NCBI GenBank assembly: GCA_016214985.1
Contig: JACRMM010000069.1
Span: 1-37,915, forward strand
Source of the DNA: Deltaproteobacteria bacterium
Lineage (GTDB): Bacteria > Desulfobacterota > Deferrisomatia > Deferrisomatales > JACRMM01
Length of the DNA: 37,915 nt
Reading direction: 5' to 3'
Shown: positions 33,668 to 37,915 of the stretch, in pieces
Layout: every line of letters starts with the position of its first letter
How positions within the stretch are numbered: the stretch's first letter is position 1
The notes under the pieces: generated by a model
Database searches by the model: none
Told to the model about the DNA's origin: nothing
The model's input: the letters and a program-made list of their open reading frames with translations, nothing else
Program-made: the position numbers and the translations under genes

Positions 33668-36180
33668 TGCGCTACGGCCTGTCTCTGCTGGAGGTGGAGA
33701 AGCCCGGGCGCTACGAGGGTCTCGAGGTCGGCTCCGTGGTGAAGGACTGGGGTGCGGCCCGCCTCCGGGTCGCCCTGTGCTTCCCGGACGTTTACGAGAT
33801 CGGAGCGAGCCACCTCGGGCTGCCTCTGCTCTATGGCCTCTTGAACCGAGAGCCGGGCGTGCTCGCCGAGCGCGCGTATGCCCCCTGGCACGACATGGAG
33901 GCGCTGCTGCGGCGCCGGAGCTGGCTGCTCGTCACGCGCGAGTCGGGCCGACCCCTTGCAGACTTCGACCTGGTCGGGTTCACGCTCCAGTACGAGCTCG
34001 GCGCGACCAACGTCCTCGCGATGCTGGAGCTCGGAGGGGTCCCTCTCCTGGCCCGGGAGCGGGGTGAGGACGCGCCCCTCGTCCTCGGGGGCGGCCCGGT
34101 GGCGGCCAACCCCGAGCCGCTCGCCGATTTCTTCGACGCGTACCTGATCGGCGAGGGAGAGGAGGCGGTCGTCGAGATCGCCCAGGCGCTGGTGGTCGCC
34201 AAGCACGAGGGCCGCGACCGCGCCGGCCGGCTGGCCGCCCTGGCCGAGGTGGAGGGCGTGTACCTGACGTCCGCCCACGAGCCCAGGTTCCAAGGGGGCC
34301 GTTTCGCCGGCTTTCGGGCGCCCCGACCGGTGCGCCGCCGCGTCGTCGCCGATCTCGAGACCGCGCCGACGGCCCCGCCGATCCTTCCCTTCGTCTCGGC
34401 TGTGCACGAGCGCCTGTCCGTGGAGCTCGCCCGCGGGTGCACGCGGGGCTGCCGCTTCTGTCAGGCCGGCACCCTCTACCGCCCGGTGCGCGAGCGCTCT
34501 CCCGAGGCGGTCCGGTCGATCGTGGCCCAGGGCCTGGAAGCGACGGGGTACGAGGAGGTCGGGCTCCTGTCCCTGTCGACCGGGGACTACTCCTCGATCG
34601 GGCCGCTCTTGTGCTCCCTCATGAACGACCACGCCGCAGGGCACGTGTCGGTGAGCCTTCCGAGCCTTCGCGCCGACAGCCTCGACGACCGGCTTCTCGC
34701 CGAGGTGAGCCGGGTGCGCAAGACCGGGTTCACCATCGCGCCCGAGGCCGGAACGGAGCGCCTTCGCCGGGTGATCAACAAGAATCTCTCCGAGGAGGCG
34801 ATTCTCGGCGCGGTGCGCCGGATCTTCGAGGCCGGCTGGAGGGGCGTGAAGCTCTACTTCATGGTCGGGCTGCCCGGCGAGACCCCCGACGACTGGGCGG
34901 GCATTGCGGAGCTGGCCCGCAAGGTCGCGCGCCTGGCGCCGGCCGGCAAGGGGCGGGTGGGCGTGAGTGTGTCGAACTTCGTTCCCAAGCCCCACACCCC
35001 CTTCCAGTGGTGCGGGCAGGCCCGGCAAGAGGTCGTGCGGGAGGCGCAGGAGTTCTTCAAGGCGGAGCTGCGGGACAAGAAGATCGAGCTCAAGTGGCAC
35101 GACAGCCGCATGAGTGAGCTCGAGGGCGTGCTGGCCCGCGGGGATCGGCGTCTGGGCGCCGCGGTGCTCGCCGCGTACCGCAAGGGCTGCCGGATGGACG
35201 GCTGGACGTCAGAGCTGCGCTGGGACCGGTGGCAGGAGGCGCTCGCCGAGGCCGAGCTCGACCCGGCCGAGTTTCTCCGGCCGCGCGATCTCGACGAGCC
35301 CCTGCCCTGGGACGACGTGGACCCCGGCGTCAGCCGGGCGTTCTTGGTCGACGAGTGGAGGCGGGCCGAGTCTGGCGGAACCACGGCCGACTGCCGAGGC
35401 GGCGAGTGCCAGGGCTGCGGCCTGTGCGACTTCCAGGCGCTGATGCCCCGGATCTCGGGCCCCCGGGACCTGCCGGTGTGCGAGGCGCCGGAGATGCCGG
35501 CCCTCCCGGACCCCTCCCACGCCCCGAGGATCCGGTTTCGCTTCTCGAAGACCGGGCCGGCGAGCCTGCTCTCCCATCTGGAGACCGTGACGGCGTTCCA
35601 CCGAGCCTTCCGCGCCGGCGGTGTACCACTGGCCTACTCCCAGGGCTTTCACCCCCACCCGCGGCTCAACCTGGGGCCGGCGCTGCCCCTGGGTACCGAG
35701 ACCCTGGCCGATCTGGGCGAGATCCGCGTCACCGACGTCCCGCCCCTGGCCCAGGTCCAGGCGGAGTCCAACGCCCATCTGCCCGAGGGGCTCCGGGTCG
35801 AGGCACTGTGGCTGCTTCCGCCCGAGTCCAAAGGCTTGACCGGAGGAAACACGCGGGAGGAGTACCGGCTCTCGCCCTCCCCCGAGGCGGGCGTCGCCGC
35901 GGAAGGAAAGGGCGGCTGGAGGGCGCTCCTCGACGCCTTTTGGGCCGCGAAGGCCTACCCCGTCGTCAAGCGGCGCAAGAACAAGACCGATCGGGTGCTC
36001 GAGGCGACCGATTTCGTCGACGCCCTCTGGTCCGCCAGCCCCGATATCGTGGTTCGTCTCCGCCGACAGGTCGACGGAACGATCCTTGGCCCCGAAGACC
36101 TGCTCCACGCGCTCGTGGGCCTGCCCGACGGGGTGAGGGCCACGGCTCGGGTCGTCAAGACCCGGGTGGAGACGTTGTGA
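33667..36180 (+). CDS. B12-binding-type radical SAM protein fused to DUF2344 domain
   Basis: An 837-residue protein. The N-terminal part resembles a cobalamin-binding domain (VALCFPDVYEIGASHLGLPL, and VLGGGPVAANPEPLADFFDA). The radical SAM core has C258, C262 and C265 (RGCTRGCRFCQAG) for the 4Fe-4S cluster. A Cys-rich hinge (CRGGECQGCGLCDF, ~575-590) leads to the C-terminal DUF2344/TIGR03936 domain (RIRFRFSKTGPASLLSHLET). In many bacteria these two parts are separate adjacent genes upstream of rng; here they are fused. The substrate is unknown, but linkage to rng suggests RNA or ribosome modification. Confidence 0.9.
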   Translation: MRYGLSLLEVEKPGRYEGLEVGSVVKDWGAARLRVALCFPDVYEIGASHLGLPLLYGLLNREPGVLAERAYAPWHDMEALLRRRSWLLVTRESGRPLADFDLVGFTLQYELGATNVLAMLELGGVPLLARERGEDAPLVLGGGPVAANPEPLADFFDAYLIGEGEEAVVEIAQALVVAKHEGRDRAGRLAALAEVEGVYLTSAHEPRFQGGRFAGFRAPRPVRRRVVADLETAPTAPPILPFVSAVHERLSVELARGCTRGCRFCQAGTLYRPVRERSPEAVRSIVAQGLEATGYEEVGLLSLSTGDYSSIGPLLCSLMNDHAAGHVSVSLPSLRADSLDDRLLAEVSRVRKTGFTIAPEAGTERLRRVINKNLSEEAILGAVRRIFEAGWRGVKLYFMVGLPGETPDDWAGIAELARKVARLAPAGKGRVGVSVSNFVPKPHTPFQWCGQARQEVVREAQEFFKAELRDKKIELKWHDSRMSELEGVLARGDRRLGAAVLAAYRKGCRMDGWTSELRWDRWQEALAEAELDPAEFLRPRDLDEPLPWDDVDPGVSRAFLVDEWRRAESGGTTADCRGGECQGCGLCDFQALMPRISGPRDLPVCEAPEMPALPDPSHAPRIRFRFSKTGPASLLSHLETVTAFHRAFRAGGVPLAYSQGFHPHPRLNLGPALPLGTETLADLGEIRVTDVPPLAQVQAESNAHLPEGLRVEALWLLPPESKGLTGGNTREEYRLSPSPEAGVAAEGKGGWRALLDAFWAAKAYPVVKRRKNKTDRVLEATDFVDALWSASPDIVVRLRRQVDGTILGPEDLLHALVGLPDGVRATARVVKTRVETL

Positions 36181-36223
36181 CGTCCTTCAACCTACGAACT
36201 CGATAAGGGGGTACGAGTCGCCC

Positions 36224-37756
36224 ATGCCCATCGTCGACAGCTCGCCGAGCGTCAGCAAGGAGATCGTGATCAACGCCACGCCCCAGGAGACCCGCGTGGC
36301 TCTCCTGGAGAACAAGCTCCTCTCCGAGCTCTACATCGAGTACGTCAAGGACCGCCGCGTCGCGGGCAACATCTACAAGGGCCGGATCGTCCGCGTCCTT
36401 CCGGGCATGCAGGCGGCCTTCGTGGACATCGGCCTGGAGAAGGCGGCATTCCTCTACGTCTCGGACGTGAACCCCGGCAACCGGGAGTTCGCCGAGTTGT
36501 TCGGGATCGAGAACGGCCTGGACGAGGAGGACCCCTACCCGCGGCCCAAACCGTCGGCCCCCATCGAGGAGCTCCTCCAGGAGGGCCAGGAGATCGTGGT
36601 CCAGGTGGCGAAGGAGCCCCTGGGCCGAAAGGGCGCGCGGATCACCCAGCACGCGAGCCTTCCCGGCCGCAACGTCGTCTACCTGCCCACCGTGAACCAC
36701 ATCGGGATCTCGCGGCGCATCGCCGACGACACCGAGCGGGATCGCCTCCGAGAGCTCGTGGCGTCTCTCCGCATGGCGCCCGGCGGGTTCATCGTCCGGA
36801 CGGCCGCAGAGGGCTGCGGGCCCGAGGAGTTGAGGGGCGAGATGGAGTTCCTCACGCGCCTCTGGGACGAGGTGGCCCGCAAGGCCACGCGCTCCGGCGC
36901 CCCGAACCTCCTCCACTGCGACCTGGACGTCACCTTTCGCTCGATCCGAGACCTCTACAGCCCCGATGTTCGGCGCGTGGTGGTCGACTCGGCGGAGGAG
37001 TACCGCAAGATCCTGGACTTCGTGGATACCTACGTGCCCCAGGCCAAGCCGGCGGTGGAGCTCTACAGTCAGCCCGACCCGGTCTTCGACTTCTACGGCA
37101 TCGAGCTCGAGATCTCCAAGGCCTTGGAGCAGAAGGTCTGGCTGAAGAGCGGCGGGTACATCGTCATCGAGATGACCGAGGCGTTGACCGCCATCGACGT
37201 CAACACCGGCTCCTACGTGGGGAAGCGCAACCTCGAGGAGACGATCCTGAAGACCAACCTGGAGGCCGCACGCGAGATCGCCTACCAGCTGCGCCTGCGC
37301 AACATCGGCGGCATCATCATCATCGACTTCATCGACATGGAGGTGGAGGAGAATCGCGGGAAGGTGTTCGAGGCGCTGGAAGCCGAGATCCGGAAGGACC
37401 GGGCCAAGACGAACCTGCTGCAGATCTCGAGCCTGGGGCTAGTGGAGATGACGCGAAAGCGCACCCGGGAGAACCTCGGCCGCACCCTGTCGGAGCCGTG
37501 CCCTTACTGCGACGGCAAGGGGTACCTTCGGTCCAAGTCCACCGTGGCCTACGAGGTGTTCCGGGATCTGCGGCGCAAGAAGCGGTACATGACCGGGGAC
37601 CACGTCGTGGTCCAGGCCCACCCCGACGTGGTCCGGTACCTCTACGAGGAGGAGCGCACCAGCCTCGAGGACCTGGAGAAGGTGCTGGGCCGGCGCATCG
37701 TCCTCAAATCGAGGGACGACTACCACCAGGAAGACTTCGAGGTGGTGGGGTACTGA
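36224..37756 (+). CDS. rng: Ribonuclease G/E family endoribonuclease
   Basis: A 510-residue RNase G-type enzyme, which cuts single-stranded AU-rich RNA and matures 16S rRNA. An S1 domain (GNIYKGRIVRVLPGMQAAFV, DIGLEKAAFLYV) is followed by RNase H-like and 5'-sensor regions and the DNase I-like catalytic domain with D325 (AIDVNTGSYVG) and D368 (IIIDFIDM), the same 43-residue spacing as in E. coli RNase E. The zinc link CPYC has C426 and C429. There is no long C-terminal scaffold as in RNase E. It begins 43 bases after the radical SAM gene behind AAGGGGG. Confidence 0.95.
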   Translation: MPIVDSSPSVSKEIVINATPQETRVALLENKLLSELYIEYVKDRRVAGNIYKGRIVRVLPGMQAAFVDIGLEKAAFLYVSDVNPGNREFAELFGIENGLDEEDPYPRPKPSAPIEELLQEGQEIVVQVAKEPLGRKGARITQHASLPGRNVVYLPTVNHIGISRRIADDTERDRLRELVASLRMAPGGFIVRTAAEGCGPEELRGEMEFLTRLWDEVARKATRSGAPNLLHCDLDVTFRSIRDLYSPDVRRVVVDSAEEYRKILDFVDTYVPQAKPAVELYSQPDPVFDFYGIELEISKALEQKVWLKSGGYIVIEMTEALTAIDVNTGSYVGKRNLEETILKTNLEAAREIAYQLRLRNIGGIIIIDFIDMEVEENRGKVFEALEAEIRKDRAKTNLLQISSLGLVEMTRKRTRENLGRTLSEPCPYCDGKGYLRSKSTVAYEVFRDLRRKKRYMTGDHVVVQAHPDVVRYLYEEERTSLEDLEKVLGRRIVLKSRDDYHQEDFEVVGY

Positions 37757-37915
37757 AGCCTCTGGAAAGCTAGGAGGCTAGGAGCCTGTCGGACTTGAGA
37801 AAACTGGCCCCATAAGATGGAAATGTTCTACATGCACAGAACTCGCGCTTTGCCGGAGAGCCGGTGCCTGCCGTGGGTCAAAGCCCGACCGGGCGGGCGC
37901 GGACGGCTTTGGAGC
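37757..37915 (+). other. Post-rng region, possible insertion-sequence edge
   Basis: After rng comes a short repeat (GCTAGGAGGCTAGGAG), then GCCTGTCGGACTTGAGAAAA, which looks like the kind of terminal sequence found on some IS elements. An ATG at 37817 opens a frame (MEMFYMHRTRALPESRCLPW...) that runs off the window. No product can be assigned. Confidence 0.3.

Noticed and set aside
33385..35100. 571-codon minus-strand frame opposite the zinc-ribbon and radical SAM genes
   Set aside because: Mirror of a conserved coding region with no domain or ribosome-binding site.

Overview
The window is GC-rich DNA from a deltaproteobacterium-type genome (Desulfuromonadota/Geobacter- or Deferrisoma-like). 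This placement rests on the gene cluster mfd / SurA-like foldase / pdxA / phosphohexomutase / uvrA / small zinc-ribbon protein / B12-type radical SAM protein / rng. It was read from sequence alone, so the taxon is an inference.

Layout. (1) Positions 1-3230 are a scar zone: the end of an IS200/IS605 tnpA with a run of hairpins, a probable group II intron domain V remnant, three nested and progressively 5'-truncated copies of a REP-type (RAYT) transposase unit, a frameshifted full RAYT gene, a vapBC toxin-antitoxin pair and a Sir2 N-terminal fragment. (2) Positions 3665-9877 hold a small lipoprotein and a minus-strand set of envelope genes: a 1153-residue lipoprotein with leucine-rich and chitobiase-type repeats, a CsgG-like protein and an outer-membrane beta-barrel. 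(3) Positions 10246-10657 hold decayed sequence resembling the right end of the element that follows. (4) Positions 10658-22330 are an integrative element of about 11.6 kb inserted in the 3' half of the initiator tRNA gene, bounded by an exact 49-bp duplication. (5) Positions 22282-37756 are chromosomal core: the reconstituted tRNA-fMet, nadA, mfd and the tightly packed genes through rng. The last 160 bases may hold the edge of another insertion sequence.

The element reads left to right as: a good sigma-70 promoter with repeats in the leader, tyrosine integrase, hicAB with a palindrome filling the promoter spacer, an orphan HigA/NadS-like antitoxin, a duplicated integrase tail, an unknown protein, an AlpA-like DNA-binding protein, a primase/RepA-type helicase fusion, and a train of small proteins (TubC-like, two Cys-rich, ribbon-helix-helix). 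Cargo follows: a secreted Sel1-repeat/HtrA-type protease and a DUF3800 protein. At the right end are a fragment of an IS1-type transposase, a secreted thermonuclease and a 52-residue protein. The 3' end of the primase-helicase gene carries nonamer repeats in both orientations, including a perfect 23-bp inverted repeat, which makes it a candidate iteron-type origin. The overall plan is P4-satellite-like (integrase plus primase-helicase, no structural genes seen).

The strongest candidates for something undescribed are this element with its internal iteron-like array, the evidence that a related element was there earlier, the nested RAYT copies, and the three-gene envelope locus.
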